Below are positions 55,170 through 62,864 of a stretch of 64,000 nt of DNA, piece after piece. The position numbers and the translations under genes are program-made. The notes below the pieces were generated by a model. It did no database searches, was not told the origin of the DNA, and saw nothing but the letters and a program-made list of their open reading frames with translations. Positions within the stretch are counted from its first letter, which is position 1, and the number at the start of each line of letters is the position of its first letter. Source of the DNA: Desemzia incerta (GTDB lineage: Bacteria > Bacillota > Bacilli > Lactobacillales > Carnobacteriaceae); NCBI RefSeq assembly GCF_900115825.1, contig NZ_FOXW01000003.1, forward strand, positions 62,001 through 126,000, read 5' to 3'.

Positions 55170-55535
55170 ATGAGTAACAGAGACCATCAAAATAAATACG
55201 ATAAAGAGAATAATATTTCCAGTTCTATGTATGACCGGGTAAACGCGAGTCAGACATCAGGTAATACAAATACTAATCGTACTACTGGCAGCATGAACAA
55301 CAGTGACGAAAAAGCACCAGATCCTTCTTCATTTTCTACGACACTGTTTAATTATATATTTCGCTTAGTATTTACTTTAGGTTACATTTTTATTGGACTA
55401 TGGGTCTTTAAGGATTACTTTTATGGAGAGAGCATTGATCAATTACTGCCTTCAGTAATTTTACTATTTGTTTCAATCGTTTTAGGCTTTATTTCTACAA
55501 AAATGATTCAAAAAGCAGTTTATAAATACAAATAG
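55170..55535 (+). CDS. Unknown membrane protein with disordered N-terminus
   Basis: 121 aa. The first 60 residues are polar and rich in Asn/Ser/Thr (TSGNTNTNRTTGSMNNSDEK), the rest forms two helices. ATG 55170 preferred over GTG 55158 on spacing. Followed at 16 bp by another small membrane protein, and preceded by a cre-like site, so it may respond to sugar availability. No family recognised. Confidence 0.6.
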   Translation: MSNRDHQNKYDKENNISSSMYDRVNASQTSGNTNTNRTTGSMNNSDEKAPDPSSFSTTLFNYIFRLVFTLGYIFIGLWVFKDYFYGESIDQLLPSVILLFVSIVLGFISTKMIQKAVYKYK

Positions 55536-55551
55536 AATGGAGTGTCGATTG

Positions 55552-55746
55552 ATGAAAATTCTTTTGAAACGATTCTGGAACCATATGACTCAACCCAGCT
55601 CAGTCATGTGGGCATTCATGTATTCTCTTTTTACCTATTTTATAAGTAGCCCCAGCACAAAATACTTAAGTTTTATTTTTTTAGCTATTTCTATAATCTT
55701 TTTAGCAGGAATGATTTATCAAAAGAAAAAGAATCCTACTATTTAG
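55552..55746 (+). CDS. Small membrane protein
   Basis: 64 aa with two hydrophobic segments (about 18-33 and 38-56) and a lysine-rich end. ATG 55552 has GGAG at 9 nt. Probably cotranscribed with the neighbouring genes. Unknown family. Confidence 0.5.
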   Translation: MKILLKRFWNHMTQPSSVMWAFMYSLFTYFISSPSTKYLSFIFLAISIIFLAGMIYQKKKNPTI

Positions 55747-55759
55747 AGGAGGGAATGAT

Positions 55760-56290
55760 ATGCCTGACCAGCATTGGAGTAAGCTAAGGAAAAGGTTAGA
55801 AAATTTAATTTGTGAATCCTTAAGAGATCGCGTCAAATTCACGGTAACAAATTATCGTAAGGCTCATGATCAACTGGGGAGAGCTTTCATTTCTGTCGAC
55901 AAAAATGAAGTGTTCAATATGTGTACTTTAACCTCTAATAATGCGCTTTTTGAAAAAGAAGAAGAACTTCTGGATGATCTCCAACTGAAATATGACGTAT
56001 TTAATAAAGAACAAAACTGCAGTATTCAAAATAAATCTCATGAAATAATCACGACAGAAGGAATTTTTGCTCAACACGATTTTTTTGAAGCTGTAGAAAA
56101 ATATCTCAATTCTTCTATTGAAGTATCCTTGCAGTCAAATCATATCATCATTAAGATTCTATCTTTGATTGATAGAAGAGTTGGGAAAAGAACGTTAAAA
56201 AAGATGGCGGATTTTATAGCACAAGAAAAAGAAATCGTTCAATACTTTTATCATTTACGTTGTGAAGCAGAAGGGCTAGAAAACATATGA
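55760..56290 (+). CDS. SF0329-like unknown protein
   Basis: 176-aa soluble protein. The N-terminal pattern WSKLRKRLENLICESLRDRV and VTNYRKAHDQLGRAFISVD recalls the uncharacterised SF0329 family, from memory and not verified. The C-terminus (RRVGKRTLKKMADF..FYHLRCEAEGL) is conserved-looking. AGAGGAGGG precedes ATG. The next gene starts inside its stop codon, so the two are translationally coupled. Confidence 0.6.
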   Translation: MPDQHWSKLRKRLENLICESLRDRVKFTVTNYRKAHDQLGRAFISVDKNEVFNMCTLTSNNALFEKEEELLDDLQLKYDVFNKEQNCSIQNKSHEIITTEGIFAQHDFFEAVEKYLNSSIEVSLQSNHIIIKILSLIDRRVGKRTLKKMADFIAQEKEIVQYFYHLRCEAEGLENI

Positions 56291-56730
56291 AGAGAAATAT
56301 AAACCGAAATATAAAAGGAAACAAATACAAGAATTTAATCAACCAACTCAGTGAATCTGCGGTCACTTTTTCTTTTGTAACTAGGGAAGACATCGGCATC
56401 AGTGATAACTCTATAAGAATCATAGAACGATTAACAGATTACCTTGTGAATTCTTATCCCACAAACGCGTGGTTGACCAATGAAGTTATAGATAGCCCTA
56501 TTATTGGTCATATTTATTTTTATAAATTGAATTCAGAAACTAAAAATATTTTATTAGAAGTTTCGAACTCCTTATTTGAGTGGGGTGACGATGCTATAAG
56601 TGATTTACCCGAAGATATAGCATTTTACGATAAAGAGGAGAAACCTCTCTTATATGTTAACGGGCATGAAAATTACGCGGTGATAGAGGCATTATCCTTA
56701 AAAGATTATCTTAAAATAGTATTGCTTTAA
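56287..56730 (+). CDS. Acidic unknown protein, immunity-like in character
   Basis: 147 aa. The ATG overlaps the previous stop (ATGA). Basic first 20 residues, then an acidic soluble body ending SDLPEDIAFYDKEEKPLLYVNGHENYAVIEAL. That ending resembles SMI1/KNR4-like or other immunity proteins, but this is impression only. No toxin is next to it. Confidence 0.5.
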   Translation: MKRNINRNIKGNKYKNLINQLSESAVTFSFVTREDIGISDNSIRIIERLTDYLVNSYPTNAWLTNEVIDSPIIGHIYFYKLNSETKNILLEVSNSLFEWGDDAISDLPEDIAFYDKEEKPLLYVNGHENYAVIEALSLKDYLKIVLL

Positions 56731-56860
56731 CAATGTATATTTTTAATAATTAGTAAATTAGAAAATGTAAATGTCCCAAATTGTCTATGAATATATACTT
56801 CTGAAGTTGAGAATTCAGTAAGATTAAACTAGTTTCTAAACTAAAAATAGGGAGATGAAA

Positions 56861-57262
56861 ATGTCTATGAAAAAAACAACTTTTTATGGTTTGTTTGTGT
56901 TAATTCCGACAATTTTGATGATTGGTTACCGATACTTTTTACAAGTAACAGAAGAAGCTTTTTTGAGAGGTGAATTTATTTCAGAACCCCATGTTCAGGT
57001 GCTTTATACCTTAACTCCTACTTTCTTGGTTATGTTACTAATCTTTATCGCGTTATATTCAGTAAAATATATGAGAGAAGTGAATTTTCGTTTGATTGCT
57101 TTTGTTTGTTTCGCAATTTATTTGACGCTGTCTGTCTCTCATTTATTCACACCAATTTTGATAGAAAATGTTTCAGCGATTAGATATCTTTTACAAGATT
57201 TTCCTAAATATGCGGGGTTTTATGGTGGGATTTTTGTATACTCTATATTCCATAAAAAATAA
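56861..57262 (+). CDS. Four-helix membrane protein
   Basis: 133 aa, four hydrophobic stretches with short loops (FLQVTEEAFLRGEFISEPHVQ between 1 and 2). ATG 56861 has GGGAG at 6 nt; two further in-frame ATGs are close. No family recognised. Confidence 0.55.
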   Translation: MSMKKTTFYGLFVLIPTILMIGYRYFLQVTEEAFLRGEFISEPHVQVLYTLTPTFLVMLLIFIALYSVKYMREVNFRLIAFVCFAIYLTLSVSHLFTPILIENVSAIRYLLQDFPKYAGFYGGIFVYSIFHKK

Positions 57263-57307
57263 AGTTGATTAAAGAGCCTTTATTTCTATTGAAAGGGAGA
57301 TGTTCAT

Positions 57308-57643
57308 TTGGCAGAAGAAGTTGTTTATTTTGAAGTGTTGAATGAGAAAGATTTACTAGAAGCGTTTCAACGCAAAGAAGACTACATATTGATTAAAGGT
57401 GAATACAATCAGGAAGTAAAAAGATTAGTAGACACCAAGTTGTCTGATGAGGAGCTGTTAGGGCTTGAATTAGGTTCTTCAGGACTGATCTATATAATTT
57501 CAGAATTGGTTTATAAATTATTAAACGCATTCAGCGATGAGCCAAAAACAAAGAGAACATTAGAATATGCTATTAGACAGTACAATGCAAAATTTGATGA
57601 AAAAAAGAGAATTATTTTGTATTTAAGACAGCTTGACTATTGA
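57308..57643 (+). CDS. Small acidic unknown protein
   Basis: 111 aa, soluble, starting MAEEVVYFEVLNEKDLLEAF with a ISELVYKLLNAF amphipathic helix. TTG start behind AAGGGAG. A terminator follows at once. No known family. Confidence 0.5.
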   Translation: MAEEVVYFEVLNEKDLLEAFQRKEDYILIKGEYNQEVKRLVDTKLSDEELLGLELGSSGLIYIISELVYKLLNAFSDEPKTKRTLEYAIRQYNAKFDEKKRIILYLRQLDY

Positions 57644-57654
57644 TAAAACACATA

Positions 57655-57697
57655 ACAGTTTTCCTAAAATCGATGTTTGGGGAGAACTGTTTTTTAT
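57655..57697 (+). terminator. Terminator before the SDR gene
   Basis: AACAGTTTTCC / GGAGAACTGTT, 11 bp with one G-T, then T6. Confidence 0.85.
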
Positions 57698-57783
57698 TGA
57701 TAATGTGATGCGTATCAATAGCCATATAAAAATTATCTTGTTATCCTTATTTATGTAATCATAAAAAAGGGAGATGACTTTTG

Positions 57784-58677
57784 ATGGAAAACTCACATTT
57801 AACAGATCCACGTAACAAGTATTATGCGGATAAATTTCCGGAACAAGAACAAAATACCCCAGCATTACAAAGTAAGATGGAGCCTAGACCAGATTGCGGT
57901 GAAGAATCGTATAAAGGGTATAACCGACTTGAAGGACGCAACGCTTTAATCACAGGCGGCGACTCAGGTATGGGACGAGCAGCTGCTATAGCTTATGCTC
58001 GAGAAGGTGCCAATGTGGCGATTCATTTCTTCCCAGGTGAAGAAGAAGACGCGAATGAAGTAAAAGAATTGATCGAAAAAGAAGGCAGAAAAGCATTGCT
58101 ATTGCCATATGACTTGCGTGAAGATGGGGCAGCAACAGAAATCGTTGAAAAAACGGTTGGGGCTTTTGGCGGCTTAGATATATTAGTATTGAACGCTGCT
58201 CAGCAAATTGCTCGCCCTTCGTTAAGCGATTTGTCGATGAAACAAGTACACGATACGTTCAAAGTAAATATCATCAGTATGTTTGAATCTGTAAAAGCTG
58301 CAGAAGAACATTTAAAACCAGGAAGTGCGATCATCACGACAACTTCCGTTCAATCATTTAATCCAAGCGAACCATTAATGGACTATGCGTCTACAAAAGG
58401 TGCAATCAGCAACTTTACAGTTTCCTTGTCTTCTTACTTTGCATCAAAAGGCGTGCGCGTCAATGGTGTAGCACCTGGTCCAATTTGGACACCGCTGCAA
58501 TTGGACAATGGAAAACTAGAAGGGCAAGTTCCTGAATTTGGACAAAACAGCCCACTTGGACGTGCAGGACAACCTGTCGAATTAGCTCCAGTCTATGTTT
58601 TACTGGCATCAGATGAAGGAAGCTATATCACTGGTCAAATCTATGGTGTAACGGGTGGGCAACCAATCGATCTATAA
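57784..58677 (+). CDS. Short-chain dehydrogenase/reductase, general-stress type
   Basis: 297-aa NAD(P)-dependent oxidoreductase. The N-terminal extension of 45 residues, the cofactor motif TGGDSGMGRAAAIAYAREG and catalytic Y-x3-K in DYASTKGA, plus APGPIWTPLQ, match the YdaD/YhdF/GsiB-like SDR group of Bacilli linked to stress. Start ATG 57784 behind GGGAG. Substrate unknown. Own terminator at both ends. Confidence 0.9.
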   Translation: MENSHLTDPRNKYYADKFPEQEQNTPALQSKMEPRPDCGEESYKGYNRLEGRNALITGGDSGMGRAAAIAYAREGANVAIHFFPGEEEDANEVKELIEKEGRKALLLPYDLREDGAATEIVEKTVGAFGGLDILVLNAAQQIARPSLSDLSMKQVHDTFKVNIISMFESVKAAEEHLKPGSAIITTTSVQSFNPSEPLMDYASTKGAISNFTVSLSSYFASKGVRVNGVAPGPIWTPLQLDNGKLEGQVPEFGQNSPLGRAGQPVELAPVYVLLASDEGSYITGQIYGVTGGQPIDL

Positions 58678-58698
58678 ACTTGATATTGATTATCGAAA

Positions 58699-58730
58699 AG
58701 CCTGAAACATTTCTGTTTCAGGCTCTTTTT
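58699..58730 (+). terminator. Terminator after the SDR gene
   Basis: GCCTGAAAC / GTTTCAGGC, 9-bp stem, 6-nt loop, TCTTTTT. Confidence 0.9.
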
Positions 58731-58799
58731 ATGTATCGTTTGAGAATTTCTATATTATATTGCAACTAACTATAGTCAAAAGAGACAAGGAGGTTTAAA

Positions 58800-58868
58800 A
58801 TGATAGTAATAAATCACGGTTATTATTTATACATATCAGCATACAGAAAAATTTATGATATTCCATAA
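58800..58868 (+). CDS. 22-codon ORF with strong ribosome site
   Basis: MIVINHGYYLYISAYRKIYD plus IP, preceded by a near-ideal AAGGAGG at 6-7 nt and followed 14 bp later by the next gene's start. Could be a leader peptide, a tiny hydrophobic protein, or the tail of a decayed gene. Not in any family I know. Confidence 0.35.
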   Translation: MIVINHGYYLYISAYRKIYDIP

Positions 58869-58882
58869 ATGGAGGTCACATG

Positions 58883-59068
58883 ATGTCAGTTAAAACGACT
58901 GTTCAAACAATACTCAATTTTTTAGCACTCGATATTATTTTTAATCCAATTGCAAATGCAGTTATTCCTATTAATGGAATAGGTGTCTTCTTGAGCTTTA
59001 CTTATTGGGGGATATTGGCTCTTTTCGCATACATAGTGACTCATTTCTTGAATAAACAAACACGATGA
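58883..59068 (+). CDS. Small two-helix membrane protein
   Basis: 61 aa, helices at about 5-30 and 32-55. Two adjacent ATGs at 58880 and 58883; GGAGG spacing favours the second. No recognised family; begins just after the 22-codon ORF. Confidence 0.55.
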   Translation: MSVKTTVQTILNFLALDIIFNPIANAVIPINGIGVFLSFTYWGILALFAYIVTHFLNKQTR

Positions 59069-59125
59069 TTTCTATAAAATGTACAAACTTCGTTAGCCAA
59101 ATTAATCAGAAAAGAGGTTTTTTTA

Positions 59126-59323
59126 GTGGGAAAGAAAGTTATCAGTTTTATTCTGCGTATATTGATATTGGTTATTTTTTATATCTGGGCTTATGAATAT
59201 TTATTAGATAGATCTATGTCTGCTTTGTTTATCGTTATCGGCGTTGTAATAGTGCCTGAAATAATTCTATTCTTTTGGAGATTGTTCAAAAAAAGACGCA
59301 GTACTCCTGACGCAACTAAATAA
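59126..59323 (+). CDS. Small two-helix membrane protein
   Basis: 65 aa with two helices (about 5-25, 29-50) and a basic C-terminus (RLFKKRRSTPDATK). GTG start behind AAAGAGG. Member of the run of small membrane proteins between 58.8 and 59.6 kb. Confidence 0.5.
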   Translation: MGKKVISFILRILILVIFYIWAYEYLLDRSMSALFIVIGVVIVPEIILFFWRLFKKRRSTPDATK

Positions 59324-59344
59324 TGAAATGGGGCCTAGTTTAAG

Positions 59345-59611
59345 ATGAAATCCACAAGATTGTATGTTAGCTTACGAATAGCGATTTTTGTATCGATGTT
59401 ATTACTCTTGATTCCATATTCTATGCACAAGATAACTTTCGGTACTTGGCAAGTGTCAACTTATATCCTATTAGCTGGAAACTTTACTTTGATTGCTTTG
59501 AGGCATTATAAAAATCCCGTTCAAGGAGCTAAATTTGCTGTCGTTTTGAACAGTTTAGTAGCTGTCTCTTTCTTAATTGCAGCTTTTTACTGGGCTGTTT
59601 TTATTATTTGA
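59345..59611 (+). CDS. Small three-helix membrane protein
   Basis: 88 aa, hydrophobic segments at about 8-24, 35-50 and 62-88. ATG with ATGGGG upstream. 21 bp from its neighbour, so probably one transcript. Ends before a strong terminator. Unknown family. Confidence 0.55.
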   Translation: MKSTRLYVSLRIAIFVSMLLLLIPYSMHKITFGTWQVSTYILLAGNFTLIALRHYKNPVQGAKFAVVLNSLVAVSFLIAAFYWAVFII

Positions 59612-59697
59612 AGATGAAGAAAAAGTTTTATTACAACTGAGAGAAGAAGGACAAAAAAAACAATAACTTTTCAATTATCAACTACCTATAAACAACA

Positions 59698-59749
59698 CTA
59701 CACCCCTCGTACTTATCTAAATAAGATAGGCACGAGGGGTGTAGTTTTT
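59698..59749. terminator. Strong bidirectional terminator
   Basis: CTACACCCCTCGT-C-TATCT pairs with AGATA-G-ACGAGGGGTGTAG, followed by TTTTTA, between convergent genes. Confidence 0.92.
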
Positions 59750-59769
59750 AGTATAATTAATATATATAT

Positions 59770-60192
59770 TTATTTCTGGATTAAATTCAGAAAGGACTGC
59801 GTATTTTTCACTTGAATATCTGATCCAAATTGGTCATTTACCATTTCAATGAATTCAGTTAACCAAGATCCAGATGGATAATCAACTTCAAAATCACAGT
59901 TCAAGCCAAAAAAATCGACAGAATAATCAATATCGTATTTGTAACTTAATAAACCCTCAGCAAAAGACAATATCCATTCTTTTTGTTTTTCAGTTAAATC
60001 GTCTAATACACCAACTTTTACAGAAAAGTCATTGTCTGAAGGCTCGAAGGAATCATCAAATAGAGCTTTTCCATAAGACTCAGGAGTACGATTTTTTGTA
60101 TCGGTTATTAGGAAGTAAGCAATCGTTTCGGAATTTTCATCAAAACGGTAAAACTCATGCTTCTCCGTTAAAAAGTATCTTGAAAAATTCAA
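59770..60192 (-). CDS. Acidic unknown protein
   Basis: 140 aa, soluble and acidic (DDSFEPSDNDFSVKVG, FEVDYPSGSWLTEFIEMV). TTG start at 60192, behind AAGAGGTGG on the - strand. Its composition resembles immunity or anti-toxin partner proteins, but no family is identified. Confidence 0.55.
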   Translation of the reverse strand: MNFSRYFLTEKHEFYRFDENSETIAYFLITDTKNRTPESYGKALFDDSFEPSDNDFSVKVGVLDDLTEKQKEWILSFAEGLLSYKYDIDYSVDFFGLNCDFEVDYPSGSWLTEFIEMVNDQFGSDIQVKNTQSFLNLIQK

Positions 60193-60459
60193 GAGACCAC
60201 CTCTTTTGTAGATAATTCCGCAATTTTGGTTTCCAACGAATGAATATCATTGTTTTATTGCCTTCTCGTTATTTTATCCGTTTACAGAACACTAATCAAT
60301 AGTCTTAGATTTTATAATCGGTTTAAGACCATCATATAATACTCGTCCACATGTTTATTCGTAAAGGATATCTAACTAAAAAATCATACTTATCTAAGTA
60401 ATTTCACTGAAAAACTGCTATACTGAAAAGGAACGAAAGTATGAGTGAGGAGCAATTAC

Positions 60460-60921
60460 ATGTTATCATTTGAAGAAAAAAAGGCTATTTTTGACAGCTA
60501 CCCAGAACTAACAGCTACACCTGTATCCATGAACCGAGTGAATTATCATTTTGAAGGAAGTGCTATTGCCAAAACGATGGTCGTACGTTTCTTACACCCA
60601 AATGGCAATGCCTTGATTTATGCAGGGTACATGCCTAAAGAAGAAACGGAAAAAGAAGGGTATATTTCTGTTTTAGAAGCTTCTGAAGCGGAAATCAGAG
60701 ACCTAGTAGATAAAGCTTTAGAGTATTTGAAGAAAAAAGAAAACGGCTATGAAGTGGGATACCAAGAATTATGGACCAATCATTACGGCGAAAAATTGAT
60801 TTTGCAGTATGATCACCCTATGTGGGCTGTACTCGTTGAGAACGGACAAATCGAAGGCATCTTCAAATCTAAAGAGGCAGCTGAAGGCTACTTGATGGAT
60901 GAAGGATTCTTGGAAGAGTAA
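60460..60921 (+). CDS. Conserved unknown protein upstream of trmK
   Basis: 153 aa, alpha-beta, beginning MLSFEEKKAIFDSYPELTA, with a central YHFEGSAIAKTMVVRFLHPNG and ending AEGYLMDEGFLEE. An extended -10 (TGCTATACT, 60416-60424) lies upstream. ATG 60460 has GAGGAG at 8 nt. It is likely the first gene of the trmK operon and looks more like core than accessory DNA. Function unknown. Confidence 0.7.
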   Translation: MLSFEEKKAIFDSYPELTATPVSMNRVNYHFEGSAIAKTMVVRFLHPNGNALIYAGYMPKEETEKEGYISVLEASEAEIRDLVDKALEYLKKKENGYEVGYQELWTNHYGEKLILQYDHPMWAVLVENGQIEGIFKSKEAAEGYLMDEGFLEE

Positions 60922-60956
60922 TTTAAAGAAATTGTACGTGGAGGAACGTTGTTGAT

Positions 60957-61661
60957 ATGGATGAAAAAAATTTGTCTTTGCGTCTGGAAAAAGTCGCAAA
61001 CTATGTCAGAAAAAATGATCGTTTGGCAGACATCGGTTCAGACCATGCTTATTTGCCTAGTGCATTAGTCTTGAATGGAACGATTGACTATGCGATAGCA
61101 GGAGAAGTAGTGGATGGACCTTATCAATCTGCTAAATCGCATGTTTCTGAATTGGGATTTGAAAATAAAATCGATGTTCGTTTTGGAGACGGACTGGACG
61201 TCGTAGAGTTGGAAGATAATATTACAGCCATCTCGATCTGCGGAATGGGCGGCAGCTTGATTGCGTCTATTTTAGATAAAGGTTTCAACGCCGGGAAATT
61301 GAGTGGAAAAGAACGTTTATTGTTGCAGCCGAATGTTGGAGAATATACTTTGCGCAAATGGTTGGTCGAACATGATTACAAAATCGTTGCTGAAGACTTA
61401 TTGGAAGAAAATCATAAACTGTATGAGATTATGGTTGCTGAGAAGAGCGATCAGCCTGTAGAGGCAACAGAAGCTGATTTGCAATTCGGATTTTTATTAA
61501 AAGAGGATCAAACGCCATTGTTCAAAAAGAAATGGCAACAAGAATTGCAGAAAAATCAGTATATCCAAACCAGTCTTGAGCAATCAAAGTCAGATCAGAC
61601 AGAAAAACTTAAAATCGTGAAAGAGACAATTCAACAAATAGAGGAGTTGTTAAAGGCATGA
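60957..61661 (+). CDS. trmK: tRNA (adenine22-N1)-methyltransferase
   Basis: SAM-dependent enzyme that makes m1A22 in tRNA. 234 aa: RLEKVANYVRKNDRLADIGSDHAYLP is the family N-terminus (positions 8-33), with GMGG and LQPNVGEYTLRKWL downstream. ATG with GTGGAGG upstream. Overlaps nif3 by 4 bp, the gene pair conserved across Firmicutes (yqfN-yqfO). In many relatives it sits shortly after rpoD. Confidence 0.95.
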   Translation: MDEKNLSLRLEKVANYVRKNDRLADIGSDHAYLPSALVLNGTIDYAIAGEVVDGPYQSAKSHVSELGFENKIDVRFGDGLDVVELEDNITAISICGMGGSLIASILDKGFNAGKLSGKERLLLQPNVGEYTLRKWLVEHDYKIVAEDLLEENHKLYEIMVAEKSDQPVEATEADLQFGFLLKEDQTPLFKKKWQQELQKNQYIQTSLEQSKSDQTEKLKIVKETIQQIEELLKA

Positions 61662-62779
61662 GAATAACTGGAAAAGAACTTGTACAAAAATTCGAAGCAT
61701 TTGCACCGTCTCATTTAGCTGAAGAGGGAGACCCAATCGGCTTGGCAGTTGGAACGTTAGACAAGCCAGTTTCGAAAATGATGGTCACATTAGATGTGCG
61801 TCCTGAAGTGGTGGCAGAAGCGATTGAAAACGGAGTGGATTTTATTTTTGCACATCATCCGCCGATTTTCCGTCCTTTAAAAAATTTGACGAGTGATATT
61901 CCGCAAAACAAGATGTTCCATGATTTAATCAAGCATGACATTACGGTTTATGCAGCACACACCAATTTGGACATTACAGAAAACGGGATGAACGACTGGT
62001 TGGCAGAAGCAATCGGTTTATCCGACACAGAAGTAATGACAGAAACGACAAGGGAGTATTATAAAAAATTGGCTGTGATGGTGCCAGTTGAAAACGCTGC
62101 TGAAGTACGAGATGCTTTAACAGCTGCTGGAGCTGGACAAATCGGAACGAATTACGTCGATTGCAGCTACACGATTAAAGGAACGGGAAGATTCACGCCG
62201 ATAAAAGGGGCGTATCCAACCATTGGGGATGTCAATGAAGCGGAAGAAGTGACGGAATTAAAAGTAGAAGTTGTCGTGCCGAATCGTTTAGTGAAAGCCG
62301 TAGAACAAGCGCTGATTCAAGCTCATCCTTATGAAGAACCGGCTTATGATCTATACACGATCGAAAATTTATACGACAGTTTTGGGTTAGGCCGTGTAGG
62401 AAATCTAGCAGAACCGATGACATTCATTGATTTTGCTCAAAAGATGAAAGAAACGTTCCAAGTAGAGGGACTGCGCTATATCACGGGTGATGAAAACCAG
62501 CTCATCCAACGAGTAGCCGTTTGTGGAGGTGATGGCGGCAAGTTTTATGCCGACGCACTCAAAAAACAAGCGGATGTCTACATCACTGGAGACGTGTATT
62601 ACCACGTTGGACATGATATGGAAGCAGACGGCCTTTCTGTTATAGATCCAGGACACCACATTGAACAAATTTGCAAACCGAAGCTGGTCGAGTTGTTTAC
62701 AGAATGGAAATCCGAATTGGATTGGGATGTAGAAATCGTCTCTTCCTCTTTGAATACAGATCCGTTTAAATTTTTGTAG
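61658..62779 (+). CDS. Nif3-like dinuclear metal-centre protein
   Basis: 373-aa member of the NIF3/DUF34 family, a hexameric protein with a two-metal site. Histidines in FAHHPPIF, AAHTNLD and GHHIE... plus the inserted PII-like domain (about 130-250) match the YqfO form of Bacilli. ATGA overlap with trmK. Biochemical role is not settled. Confidence 0.93.
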   Translation: MRITGKELVQKFEAFAPSHLAEEGDPIGLAVGTLDKPVSKMMVTLDVRPEVVAEAIENGVDFIFAHHPPIFRPLKNLTSDIPQNKMFHDLIKHDITVYAAHTNLDITENGMNDWLAEAIGLSDTEVMTETTREYYKKLAVMVPVENAAEVRDALTAAGAGQIGTNYVDCSYTIKGTGRFTPIKGAYPTIGDVNEAEEVTELKVEVVVPNRLVKAVEQALIQAHPYEEPAYDLYTIENLYDSFGLGRVGNLAEPMTFIDFAQKMKETFQVEGLRYITGDENQLIQRVAVCGGDGGKFYADALKKQADVYITGDVYYHVGHDMEADGLSVIDPGHHIEQICKPKLVELFTEWKSELDWDVEIVSSSLNTDPFKFL

Positions 62780-62787
62780 ACTAGTAC

Positions 62788-62817
62788 TTGCACAAAAGGA
62801 CTATAGTAAGAGATAAT
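62788..62817 (+). promoter_or_regulatory. Promoter of pepT
   Basis: TTGCAC (62788-62793) and GATAAT (62812-62817) spaced 18 bp, just after the nif3 stop. Confidence 0.6.
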
Positions 62818-62864
62818 ATTCTAATAAGAATCATCATTACCGCAATGGAAGGAAGTTAATGCAC

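Noticed and set aside
56287-57643. Complete polymorphic toxin-immunity locus
   Set aside because: No large secreted toxin, LXG or WXG protein or secretion gene is nearby; only immunity-like character can be argued.
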